In this document: piece after piece, positions 1-10,037 of the stretch
Numbering within the stretch: the first letter of the stretch is position 1
Layout of the letters: each line of letters opens with the position of its first letter
Assembly (NCBI RefSeq): GCF_036898095.1
Contig: NC_090730.1
Coordinates: forward strand, 22,418,666 to 22,482,665
Direction of reading: 5' to 3'
DNA from: Palaemon carinicauda
Taxonomy: Eukaryota > Arthropoda > Malacostraca > Decapoda > Palaemonidae
Length of the DNA: 64,000 nt
Notes under the pieces: model-generated
What the model was told of the DNA's origin: nothing
The model's database searches: none
The model's input: only the letters and a program-made list of their open reading frames with translations
Position numbers and translations under genes: made by a program

Positions 1-179
1 TCTGCTGTTGTTGCTGTTGGCCTCCTTCGCCGTAAGGCTCACCGTCCCCCTCGTTGTAAGGGCCTCCCATCTCCCTATAAGGGTGCTAAGAGGCGCCTTT
101 TTGAATCTCCGTATGCAGCCTACAACTCCTTCTTCTTGATCTTCCGCCCCTGGTGCAGATGGACACCAGTCTGACCTCG

Positions 180-530
180 TCTTCCGACGGGCAACGGTCT
201 TCCCGATGGACAACGGTCTGCCGACGGACATCAGTCTCCCGACGGACAGACAACGGTCTTCCGACGGACATCAGTCTCCCGACGGACAACGATCCCTTCG
301 GGGCAAAGGGTTGCCTCCCACGGGGGTTCTTCCCTTGCGTGTCAGGGTTCCCCTGCGCGCCCTTCTGCTGTGTTCTCTCCTGCTCAGTGTTAGCGCACAG
401 GCGCTCTCCTGCTCAGTGTTAGCGTACAGGCGCTCTCCTGCTCATCAGCACTTTCCTGATCGCTAGCGCTCTCCTGTTCGCCAGCGCTCTCCTGTTCGCC
501 AGCGCTCTCCTGTTCGTCAGCGCTCTCATG
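180..530 (+). repeat. Short tandem repeats in gag-like region
   Basis: Two blocks are visible. At about 180-290 a unit containing GACGGACATCAGTCTCCC alternates with GACAACGGTCTTCC. At about 370-530 units of the type GCTCTCCTGCTCAGTGTTAG, and then CAGCGCTCTCCTGTTCG, recur. They are degenerate and lie in the part of the DIRS relic where gag is expected. No domain can be read. Confidence 0.6.
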
Positions 531-1292
531 ATGATCATCTCTGCTGTTCCTGTTGGTTCCTGTTATGCGCCCACGTTCGCCCTCGCGATCTAGAACTTCG
601 GTTCAGGTCTTGGACGATCTCCATGATCAGCCAAGGATATCGCGCCTGCCGTCTCTGTCAGCGAATTCAGTGTCTCTGAACCTCTATGCCATAGGGTCGG
701 CAAGAGTTTGCCTGTTTGGGCAGAATGATCCATGCCTTAGGAGAAGGTCCTCCATAGGATCGTCGACGGCTTCACCCCCCGTCTTCTTCAGTCAATCCTT
801 TCTCATAAGAAAGTATCTGAGACGGGAATTCCGTTGTCGACCTCTCAGCTCTGATCAAGTTTGTCGAACAAACTTTGTCCAGCGCGGAACAGCAGAATCG
901 ATCAGACTGGTAACGAGGCGATAGGAGTCCTTAGGCCCTGGATCGGAAGGACGGGTACTTTCAGTTTCCATTCCATCCATCTTCCAGGAAGCTCGTGGAA
1001 TTCAGCCTAGTCTACAGGTATTCCTGCTTAAGCTGCAGTGTGGCGATCCCGCTGTGGCATCGCAGGTTTTTCCCCAGAGAACTCTCCCTGCTTTTCTCAT
1101 GGCCGCTCGGGAGCAGGCTGCCGCCTCCTTCGCCTTTTGGAGGTCTGGTCAACTCCGGTAGGCTCGTGTTCGACCTCCTTCAACACCGAGACAAGCTTCC
1201 GGATCCTTACCATGAGTGGGGGTTCATGGTAATTTGCTAGGAGTCTTCTCTTCTTCGGCCTCAACATCTGGAGTATCTAGCCATGATATTGA

Positions 1293-1410
1293 GTCAACGG
1301 CCTTACCACGTTGGAAACCCCGCTTCTCGTCCGTTCAGCGAGGTTAAGCAACGTCGGGTCTGGTTGGTACTTGGATGGGTGACCGCCTGGGGACGCCAGA
1401 TTCTGTTGCC
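1293..1410 (+). pseudogene. 5S rRNA-like sequence inserted in DIRS RT region
   Basis: About 118 bp align end to end with animal 5S rRNA. The 5' part contains GGCCTTACCACGTTG. The internal control region is recognisable: box A as GGTTAAGCAACG, the intermediate element GGGTCTGG, and box C as TACTTGGATGGGTGACCGCC. The 3' end is CTGTTGCC. No run of four T residues follows, so a normal RNA polymerase III terminator is missing. RT-like coding shreds (LEYLAMILS on the left, a LRRVAVPVFSRAEL-like stretch on the right) flank it, so it looks inserted into the element. It is most likely a retroposed or gene-converted 5S copy. A functional 5S gene is less likely. Confidence 0.8.
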
Positions 1411-2420
1411 GCCTCCTCCGAGCCTTCCCTTCAGTTGACTGTGGCAAGGCTGAGGAGAGTCGCAGTACCTGTTTTCAGTCGGGCAGAGCTTTCAGCCCTA
1501 CCTTGGAACGTTTCCTAGGTCTCTTTCCTCATTGAGCCGTCTAAAGTTACGAATGGTCGCCTCAGGATAAGTTCCTTGTGGGGCGGCCCAAGTTCCGGTG
1601 GTTTCAAAGCAACGATTATCCGGACTTTCTGGCCCCTATGGGACCAGCGGGACGATTAGACCTGCAATGGGGATTGACCTATGGAACCTCTTGATGGGAG
1701 TGGATATTCTCGTCCCTTCCCCACATTTTTGATGCTGTTCTCGGACTCGTCAAAGAAAGGGGGGGGGGGGGGGGGCATGTTCCGGTCCAGGCCTATGGTC
1801 AGGACCTGAAGGATACCTCTCCATCATTCAGGTAGGCTTAGGGGCCGTAGTCTGGCCTCTCTACAGATCCTACAGCTCCTGCCGAGTCGCTCCGTGCGCG
1901 ACGACTTCATGGTACTGGCGTGTTCTAACCAGCAAGGGACGCATTTTCATACCTTCGCATCTTGCAGTAGAGATACTGAGATGATTTGAGATCCTCTCAA
2001 TACCACCTTTGGCTCGCTCATTCCGGGCAGAGGAATGTTCTCTCCGACTATCCGAGCAGAGCCTCGTAGAGAGAGTGTACCTGGGGGTCTTTGGCCTTGA
2101 GTAACCAGCAAGTCCTGGCCTGGGGGACCTGATCGCGACAGCTTGGAACCTCAAGCTTCCGCTGTTCTTCCCCCCCAGTCCCAGACCCCGAGACTCTTTG
2201 GCAAGATGCATTCCGGTGATGGTGGGACAACCTCGATGCCTGCGTCTTCCCTCCTTTGTTGTCTGTTGAGAATGGGTCTCAACAAGACCAGGTTGTCTGT
2301 CAACCTTTCAATGGCCCTGAGAGCTCCACTGGGACTATACGCAGAACGGTTTCCGGACCTTCTGCTTCCCCTGACGGAACTCCCGGGAGAGCTTCTCCCA
2401 CGGCACAGGCTACTCAAACA
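1411..2420 (+). pseudogene. DIRS RT connection, RNase H and methyltransferase-like remnant
   Basis: Reading across frames gives the RT-RNase H connection (about 1540-1640), an RNase H start (LFSDSSKKG, near 1735), a tail similar to IPGRGNVLSDYPSRA (near 2015) and a DAFRWWDNLDA-like stretch (near 2205), which matches the methyltransferase-like domain of DIRS polyproteins. The stretch has several stops and frameshifts. A run of 17 G (1759-1775) sits where the RNase H motif GWGAH should be encoded, so polymerase slippage has probably destroyed this site. It cannot make a functional enzyme. Confidence 0.65.
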
Positions 2421-2499
2421 ACCACATTGCAACATCTTTCACGAGCCGGGGCGTCGCTTCGGCTTCAAGCCTGGAGACACTTCGCCTCCTCCTCAAGAA

Positions 2500-3535
2500 G
2501 AGACAACCCGCTACAGTCGCAGGACGGAGGTCGCGTCATCTGCGATAGTCATCCGCAGGGGTCTTCGAGGCGAAGTGGAGAGTCTTCGGTGGTTGGTGTC
2601 GTGGGAGATATACCTCTTCCCTTGAGGCCTCTTCTCCAGCAATAACGAACTTATTGCCTTTCGGCAGGAGGAACCTCCTTTCCGCTCTCGGCAATGAAGC
2701 CTGTCGCTCAGCCTTTCCCTGACCTTCAGGCTGAAAGGAATAACTTTTTCCTTCCCGCTGGACCTTTCCTCACTCATGCGAAGCTGCGAACGTCCCTGCC
2801 CTAGTCGGAGTGAGACCTCCACCATGGAACATGGCTCGGACTTTTTAGTCCCTTAAGAGATCTTCTCAAGACCCTTTACGTCAGGCCTCTGATCGTATTC
2901 CGTCTTGGGGCTCCTGCTCACTCTGACCGCGGCCAGTTTGTAAGCAATCTTCTTGGTCTCGTACGACTCCGCCCTTTCTAAGAAATGGGGGAAGGCAACA
3001 TTCAGGTTCGCTCCTGAGTTGTTGGCTAGACTCAGAATCTTGGGGTCCCGGCCCTTCGGTCCAATTCCGTCAAGATTTCGAGTCACCATTCTGTATCTGA
3101 TGTCCCAAAACCTTCTCCTTCTTGCCAGTAAAGGAATCGAGAGGTTAGCTTTGGGAACAGCTGCAGTTTGTCCTCACGTGCAGCCGGGTTGGGAGCACAA
3201 GAAGGACACGGGGGAGAGTCACCAGTATACCTCTTCAGCTCGAACTCAAGGACATTCATCTCGACCTGAATCCAGACCCTCCCCCGTCACGTCGCCCTAC
3301 AGCACGATGTCGGATACATCGCAACGTCCCTCGCCTTCAAGTAATACTACTCTGTGACGCAAGTGCTACAAGCTGGAGTCTGGAAGCGTCTAATGACCTT
3401 CGCAGCCCGCTTCCTGCAGGGCGTGACCCACAGGAGTTTCGATACGTTTCTATCGCTCTGTGGTGGCTACACAACAGCTGATCTAACCTCAGGCTCCTTT
3501 TTGGACAGGTAGCAGAAGGTTGAGGGCATTGTTAT
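2500..3535 (+). pseudogene. DIRS tyrosine recombinase remnant
   Basis: Fragments match the DIRS recombinase in order: an ESSVVGVVG-like part of the N-terminal core-binding domain (near 2580), PPPWNMARTL (near 2818) corresponding to the PPxWD start of the catalytic domain, a region where the first catalytic arginine helix is expected (about 2870-2960), and a C-terminal VWKRLMTFAARFLQGVTHRS (near 3380). Stops interrupt it (for example after ARTL), and no intact R-HxxR-Y set can be read in one frame. Confidence 0.65.
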
Positions 3536-3971
3536 CAGGTTTTAGTCTGCATGAACGAAAGAAGTATGTCTGGCCCTTACTTCTTTCTTCATCATCCCCT
3601 CTACTGGGAAGCAGCATCCTGGTCTCTGCATAGCTGACCTCAAACCTCTGCAGGTAAACCATGCTTCCTTGTGTTCCAAGTATTGTGTCAATACTGTCGC
3701 GTCCCCCATACCCTGACGAGGTGGTATTGGGAACGTCCTAACCCAGAGTTCCTTCTGGAACTCCAGGTCAACTGCCTAGGACGGGTCACACTTCTTCCTT
3801 CACACACAAGCTTATGTAGGTCACACGGTTCCTTGCGGAGCAAGGAACTTGTGAAGTGCAGGGACTCCTTCTCTTGAGTGCGACTCACTCGGATTCTGAG
3901 TCCCCGGGTAAAGCCAAAGCCAGTATGGCTGGGGACTTTCCACCCTTCCTAAGGGGTAAGTCACCCAATGT

Positions 3972-4321
3972 AAATAGTGTGGTTTGTATTTCGGTTACGG
4001 AACAAATGACAAATTCGAAGATAATTTGTATTTTTCCTAACCATACAAACCTTAGCTATTTACATATATTTGCCCGCCAGCCCTGTCTCCCCCAAGACAA
4101 GTCCTACCTCTAAGTGAAAGTGAAACAATTCATCGGTGTGTGTGGGGGGGAGGGGTAGCTAGCTACCACTCCCCTACCCCCCGCTAACTAGCGCGGGGGG
4201 TAATTCACCCTCGTTAAATTCTAATGGCTCGCCATTTCAGCTACGCTAAAAGGTAAACCCAATGTAAATAGCTAAGGTTTGTATGGTTAGGAAAAATACA
4301 AATTATCTTCGAATTTGTCAT
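3972..4321. repeat. Internal complementary region plus right inverted terminus of DIRS relic
   Basis: The 58 bases at 4005-4062 are the exact reverse complement of 4263-4320, with about 200 bp between them. The segment just left of this (about 3967-4003) resembles the same terminal motif with changes and would be the complement of the missing left end. This is the DIRS signature, in which the internal region is complement of left end plus complement of right end. The element's right edge is therefore 4321, and it is followed by ATTTAT. Confidence 0.75.
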
Positions 4322-5599
4322 ATTTATTACAGTATTGAGACAATATTGTGGCTAATGGCAATAAACAAGTACGGTATACTGATGTCATGTCAGTACTCTG
4401 TAGCCGCTTGTGTCTTTCAGAGTTATCGTTGACTTTCTTGTGTTTTGTTGTCACTGCATTACTACCAGATTAGGAAGCATTTATTTGTAAGTGTTATGTT
4501 GATTATTAAGAATTATAGGATATGTATTGTTATGAAAGTAATACTTGGTGATAATTTCCAAGCTTTATTCAACACATTAGCAAACTACCATATCTTTAAC
4601 GGAAAGAAAGACAACAATGAATAATAACATAAATACACACATTAACACAAGCGCATAACTTATGATAATCATGCTATACAGTGAACCCTCGCTACTTCGC
4701 GGTTCGACCATCGCGGATTCACCACTTCGCGGGTTTTTTCCATAACCCATATATATATATATACATATCGCGGATTTTCCGGAAATTTCGAAAATACAGC
4801 GAAATCTGAAGACCCCCAAATACGATATTTTGTTACCTGTAATTCCATTAATACTGTAATTAGTAATATCTGCTCTTACTGATTGTTCATTGCATTACAT
4901 ATGATATATAATTCAGCACAGAAAGAAATAAAACACGGATAGAGAATGTGATCATACGATAATACAGTACTGTATACAGTACGTAGTAAAATTAAATCGA
5001 ACATGAAACGCAAATCAGATGCAGTCATACCATATTAGAATGGTGTAAGGCTGCTGATGGCTACTATACTACAAATGTAATGGATGTGCATCTTTTCCAT
5101 GATTCTTTTGTATGTATACGTACAGTGAACCCTCGCTACTTCGCGGTTCGACAATCGCGGATTCACCACTTCGCGGGGTTTTCCCATAACCCATATATAT
5201 ATACATATCGCGGATTTTCCGGAAAATTCGAAAATACCGCGAAATCTGAAGATAACCAAATACGATATTTTGTTACCTGTAATTCCATTAATACTGTAAT
5301 TATAGTAATATCTGCTCTTACTGATTGTTCATTGCATTACATATGATATATAATTCAGCACAGAAAGAAATAAAACACGAAAAGAGAATGTGATCATACG
5401 ATAATTCAGTACGTAGTAAAATTAAATCGAACATGAAACGCAAATCAGATGCAGTCATACCATATTAGAATGGTGTGTACTGTAATGGATGTGCTTCTTT
5501 TCCATGAATCTTTTGTATGTATACGTACGTAGTACAGTACTGCATCCAATAATATTCTTTGTTGCAAAAATCACATTTCGAATAAGTACTGTAAGCGTA

Positions 5600-5600
5600 C

Positions 5601-5643
<43 letters not shown>
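5600..5643. repeat. (GA)n microsatellite in inner Tigger
   Basis: GA dinucleotides with one AA interruption, in the 5' untranslated part of the inner Tigger. It is followed at 5670-5800 by ATT/GTT-type trinucleotide runs, an order also seen twice in the outer copy. Confidence 0.95.
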
Positions 5644-5644
<1 letters not shown>

Positions 5645-6119
5645 CGTAAAATAGCGTACGTACGTAAATTTTTATTATTATTGTTATTATTATTATTATT
5701 GTTGTTGTTGTTAATAAAATTATTATTGTTATTATTATTAATCATTATTATTATTATTATTACTGTACAGTATTATTATCATTATTTATTATTATTACGG
5801 TATTGTACTTAATCTACGTACGTTCAGTGTGCGCGGGACATCTTCTATGAGTAATCAACGCACCATAGTACTGTATAAGACGGGTTGTGATTGGTTCAAG
5901 CGCTGATAGATGACGAATCAAAACTCAAGTTTTGTTATCTAGCCTGTGATTGGTGTTTGGCCCGCATCTCCAACCCGCAGCATCAGAGTTCTCGCGGGAC
6001 TGCATCGTTCACTTTCTCTTTCCGCGTATTGCTGAGTAGACGTTCTTAAGTTTGTGAAGTTGAATCTGTGCTGTGTGCGACTGTTTTAAGTTGAACTTTT
6101 TGTTGAACTTTCTGTTACA

Positions 6120-7985
6120 ATGGCTCCCAAGCGTTCTGCTTCTAGTAAGGCTGGTAGTGAGCCTAAACGCCACCGAAGAATGATGACGATAGCTGAGAAG
6201 GTTACGCTTCTCGACATGTTAAAAGATGGTAGAAGTTACGCGGCCGCCGGCCGCCATTTTGGCATCAACGAATCCACCGTTCGCTACATCAAGAAGGACG
6301 AGGCGAACATTAGAAAGACTGCTGCAATCACCTTTAGCAGATCAGCGAAGCGAGTCGTTACAACGCGTAATAAAACGATCGTACGCATGGAAGGTGCTTT
6401 AGCTGTGTGGATTGCCGACTGCCGGAAGAAGAACATAGCGTTGGATACGAACACCATCCAAACAAAGGCTTTGAGCTTATATGAGAATTTTGCTGCAAAG
6501 GAACCTAAAGAGGACGACGGCAACCATGCTGAAGATGATGATGATGCAGATGATCCTCAACCAGGGACATCCACTGATTCCCAGCCTCAGAAACGTTTTT
6601 CCGCAAGCAAAGGATGGTTCGCGAAGTTTCAGAAACGCTTCGCCCTGAAAAGCGTTTCCCTGCATGGGGAGTCTGCTTCCGCTGACACTGCCGCTGCTGA
6701 AACTTACGTGAACCAGACTTTCAAGAACATTATCGCTGAAGGTGGATACAAGCCGGAACAAGTCTTTAATATGGATGAAACCGGCTTGTTTTGGAAGAGA
6801 ATGCCGTCGCGAACTTTCCTGTTCAAAGAGGAAGCCAAAGCCTCTGGCTTTAAGGCATTCAAGGATCGCGTTACCCTCGTGATGTGTGGCAATGCTGCTG
6901 GATTTTTGTTAAAGCCGGGGCTTATTTATAAGTCGAAAAATCCTCGCGCTTTGAAAAACAAAAATAAGAATCTCCTTCCCGTGTACTGGATGCATAATCA
7001 AAAGGCATGGATTACGAAGATGCTGACCTCCAACTGGTTCCACCAGTGTTTCATCCCGCAAGTCCATGAATATCTCTTAGAGAAGGGCTTGCCATTCAAG
7101 ATCCTTCTCCTTATGGATAACGCTGGTGGACACGCAACTGACCTGTCGCGTGAGGGCGTTCAGGTTGAGTTCCTGCCACCCAACACCACGTCATTGATTC
7201 AACCAATGGACCAGGGGGTTATCAGGGCGTTCAAGGCCCTCTACACGAAGAATACCTTGGCGGACCTCGTTGCGTGTGTGGATGCTGCCCAAGATGACGA
7301 GGATGAAGACTTCAACTTGAAGGCGTACTGGCGGCAGTACACCATAGCCACGTGCCTGCAGAATATTCAAAAGGCACTTCAAGAGATGAAACCTGCAACT
7401 GTAAATGCGAGCTGGAAGAAGCTGTGGCCCGATATTGTTTACGACGACAAGGGATTTACTCCGTCGGAAATCCAACACTCTGCAATACGGAAATCTGTGC
7501 AGTTGGCTGCCATAATTGGGGGTGACGGGTTTGGCGACATGACGACTGAAGACGTCGACGAGTTGTTGGACTGCCATTCCCAGCCCCTAACTGACGCAGA
7601 TCTCGAAGACCTGACGAAATCGGCAAGTGAGGAAGAGAGTGAGGGTACCCAGGAAGAGACCCAAGAAAATGTAGAAGAAACGGGCTTAACATTAGAACGG
7701 CTCGCCAAGTTCTGCAACCATATGAAGGAGGCGAAAGAAATGTTGCAAGAGTGGGACGAGGATATGGTTCGCGCGATGCAATTCTGCAACAAGGTCGATG
7801 ACATCACGACTCCCTACAGGATGCTCTTGGATCGAAAAAAGAAGCAGCGGCAACAACTTCCGATCACAATGTTTTTTCAGCCTCGCAAAAAAGAGCCAGT
7901 TCCTCCTGCTAGTACGCCTTCGGAAGAAATTGAAGAAGTTGAAGAGGTGTCCCAGGAAAAGACACCTCCGTCTGAAGAGACGTAA
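6120..7985 (+). CDS. Tigger transposase (CENP-B/pogo superfamily), intact, 621 aa
   Basis: This transposase cuts and pastes the element. An N-terminal Psq/CENP-B-type helix-turn-helix lies at about residues 21-65 (KVTLLDMLKDGRSYAAAGRH, then STVRYIKK). A second, Tc5/CENP-B-type DNA-binding domain lies at about 85-180, with KGWFAKFQKRF at its end. The DDE_1 catalytic domain spans about 205-400. The catalytic residues are D219 (NMDETGLFW), D333 (LLMDNAGGH) and D364 (PMDQGVIRAF), a DD30D spacing. An acidic Ser/Glu-rich tail covers about 505-621. The ATG at 6120 gives the basic N-terminus MAPKRSASSK shared with the outer copy. No stop or frameshift interrupts it. It is a transposon gene and not a host TIGD gene, because transposon termini and TA duplications flank it. 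Confidence 0.95.
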   Translation: MAPKRSASSKAGSEPKRHRRMMTIAEKVTLLDMLKDGRSYAAAGRHFGINESTVRYIKKDEANIRKTAAITFSRSAKRVVTTRNKTIVRMEGALAVWIADCRKKNIALDTNTIQTKALSLYENFAAKEPKEDDGNHAEDDDDADDPQPGTSTDSQPQKRFSASKGWFAKFQKRFALKSVSLHGESASADTAAAETYVNQTFKNIIAEGGYKPEQVFNMDETGLFWKRMPSRTFLFKEEAKASGFKAFKDRVTLVMCGNAAGFLLKPGLIYKSKNPRALKNKNKNLLPVYWMHNQKAWITKMLTSNWFHQCFIPQVHEYLLEKGLPFKILLLMDNAGGHATDLSREGVQVEFLPPNTTSLIQPMDQGVIRAFKALYTKNTLADLVACVDAAQDDEDEDFNLKAYWRQYTIATCLQNIQKALQEMKPATVNASWKKLWPDIVYDDKGFTPSEIQHSAIRKSVQLAAIIGGDGFGDMTTEDVDELLDCHSQPLTDADLEDLTKSASEEESEGTQEETQENVEETGLTLERLAKFCNHMKEAKEMLQEWDEDMVRAMQFCNKVDDITTPYRMLLDRKKKQRQQLPITMFFQPRKKEPVPPASTPSEEIEEVEEVSQEKTPPSEET

Positions 7986-8261
7986 AATACTATCATTGAC
8001 TGCACAGTAGAACACATCATCAGCTTCATCATCATCATTTCTACTGTGCAGCAAATTCATCGCCATCGTCATTCAAGTTTTTCTGGAACTTCTTTCGTGG
8101 TGAGTACAGTAACAATCTTTATTTTTTACTTTAACCTGTTTTATAGTTTAGTACTGTACGTACTGTATGCATTAAGTTAAAGGGAAGGTTTTAAAAGTCT
8201 ACATGTTGTAACCTATCATATTTTTTTTGTTTAAAATTTACATTTACGTACGTACAGTAAA

Positions 8262-8266
<5 letters not shown>

Positions 8267-8323
<57 letters not shown>
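8267..8323. repeat. (CT)n microsatellite in inner Tigger 3' region
   Basis: About 57 bp of CT dinucleotides downstream of the transposase gene. The outer copy has the same run, expanded into two blocks, at 12207-12397. Confidence 0.95.
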
Positions 8324-8329
<6 letters not shown>

Positions 8330-9060
8330 TTTTCCTGCTTTGCTACGTACAAGTACTGTATAATTTATATTTGTAAGGTAACATATTTTGTAAATGCTTT
8401 GTACTGTAAATACTGTATGTACTGTATCATTATTTATCACTATCATCATGCGTGTTAAATGCCTTGTTTGTTCTGAGCGTGGTTGTTTACTGAGCGTACA
8501 CGCCGTCGTTTCAGGCGGCGTCATAAAGAAAAAGATTTCATTTGTAAGTCCTAAGAAAAATACGTAAACTAAAACATTGGTAATAAAAAAATCAACATAC
8601 AGTACTGTATAATCAATATAATCGATGCAAAAACTAACCATACGTACATATATGTGTACACTAAATGAGTTTGTTTCTTCATTATGATCAGAGATGAACG
8701 TAAACAAAACATTGGTTGCCATTTTTTATCGTGCTTTTTAGGTGTTTAGGAAACACATGATATAAAATCGCCTTTAATATTTGTGCCTGTTTTAGTTTAG
8801 GGTGCTGTAGTACATGCATTAAGTGTTCTGTACATTACAGGGTGTAAAGGGTGGTTTGTTAACAGTACTACGTACAAGGGAAGGTTTTAAAAGTCCGAAT
8901 ATACATGTTAAATAAATAGGTAAATATGCTGTCACTACTTCGCGGATTTTCACCTATCGCGCCCGCGTCTGGAACCTATCTACCGCGATAAACGAGGGTT
9001 CACTGTACGTAGTACTGCATCCAATAATATTCTTTGTTGCAAAAATCACATTTCGAATAA

Positions 9061-9111
<51 letters not shown>

Positions 9112-9247
9112 TACAAAAGAATAAAATAGCATACGTAAAGCTATTACGTGTATTATTATTGTTATTATTATTATTGTTGTTGTTAATAAAATTATTATTG
9201 TTATTATTATTATCATTATTATTATTATTATTACTGTATTATTATCA

Positions 9248-9471
9248 TACGATAATTCAGTACTGTATACAGTACGTAGTAAAATTAAATCGAACATGAA
9301 ACGCAAATCAGATGCAGTCATACAATATTAGAATGGTGTAAGGCTGCTGATGGCTACTACTGTACTACAAATGTAATGGATGTGCTTCTTTTCCATGAAT
9401 CTTTTGTATGTATACGTACGTAGTACTGCATCCAGTAATATTCTTTGTTGCAAAAATCACATTTCGAATAA

Positions 9472-9564
<93 letters not shown>

Positions 9565-9720
9565 ACATCCTACAAAAGAATAAAATAGCATACGTAAAGC
9601 TATTATTATCATTATTATTATTATTGTTGTTGTTGTTAATAAAATTATGATTGTTATTATTATTATCATTATTATTATTATTATTACAATACTGTACTGT
9701 ATTATCATTATTTATTATTA
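9248..9720 (+). repeat. Tandem duplication in 5' region of outer Tigger
   Basis: The block beginning CATACGATAATTCAGTACTG and running through GTATACGTACGTAGTACTGC, a (GA)n run (9478-9561) and ATT/GTT runs repeats the preceding block, which is now split between about 4949-5122 and 9008-9247. The unit is about 410 bp. The inner Tigger has only one copy of it, so the duplication is private to the outer element. Confidence 0.8.
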
Positions 9721-10037
9721 TTATTATTAATACTGTACGTACGGTATGCGCGGGGTATCTTGTATGAGTTGGTAACCTACGCATCATATACTGTAAGACG
9801 GGTTGTGATTGGTTCAAGCGCTGATAGATGACGAATCAGAACTCAAGTTTTGTTATCTAGCCTGTGATTGGTGTTTTGCCCGCATCTCCAGCTTCCAGCA
9901 TCTAGGTTCTCGCGGGCCCGGGTCGTCCACTCTCTGTTCCCGCGTATCGCTGAGTAGACGTTCTTAAGTTTGTGAAGTTTAATATATGCTGTGTGCGACC
10001 TTTTTAAGTTGAACTTTTTGTCAAATCCTACTGTACA

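Larger units (their letters stand above)
1..4321 (+). mobile_element. Decayed DIRS-type retrotransposon, left end outside window
   Basis: In order this stretch carries gag-like low-complexity sequence (1-1200), RT/RNase H/methyltransferase-like fragments (1250-2400), a tyrosine recombinase remnant (2500-3535) and a right terminus with the DIRS arrangement (3972-4321). All frames are broken by stops, frameshifts and a 17-base poly-G run. Recognisable shreds are LFSDSSKKG before the poly-G (RNase H), an IPGRG-type piece near 2015 and a recombinase tail reading FLQGVTHRSFDTF near 3415. It belongs to a different, older lineage than the three later DIRS copies. The right terminus at 4321 is set by the complement relationship with the internal region. 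The left terminus is not in the window. Confidence 0.8.
5123..9005 (+). mobile_element. Inner, intact Tigger (pogo/Tigger) DNA transposon
   Basis: This 3883-bp element has the same terminal repeats as the outer copy. It sits at a TA of the outer copy, in GTATACG-TA, duplicated at 5121-5122 and 9006-9007. Across the insertion, the outer copy's sequence resumes at 9008 exactly where it stopped. It holds a full-length transposase frame and all sequence between the termini, so it could be recently active. Confidence 0.95.

Noticed and set aside
1293..1410. Functional 5S rRNA gene
   Set aside because: A single copy inside a dead transposon, no T-run terminator and several changes. Treated as a 5S-derived pseudogene.
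5455..5812. Frames encoding poly-Asn, poly-Leu, Arg-Glu or Ser-Leu repeats over microsatellites, here and at 8231, 9357, 12177, 60822, 61813, 62049 and 63060
   Set aside because: Translations of simple repeats in non-coding parts of transposons or intergenic DNA.
6284..7807. Minus-strand frames across the Tigger transposase, here and at 10276-11721
   Set aside because: Antisense shadows. The plus-strand frame carries the full set of transposase motifs.
6120..7985. Host-domesticated TIGD/CENP-B-like gene
   Set aside because: The frame is enclosed by transposon termini and TA duplications, and a close second copy surrounds it, so it is a transposon gene.
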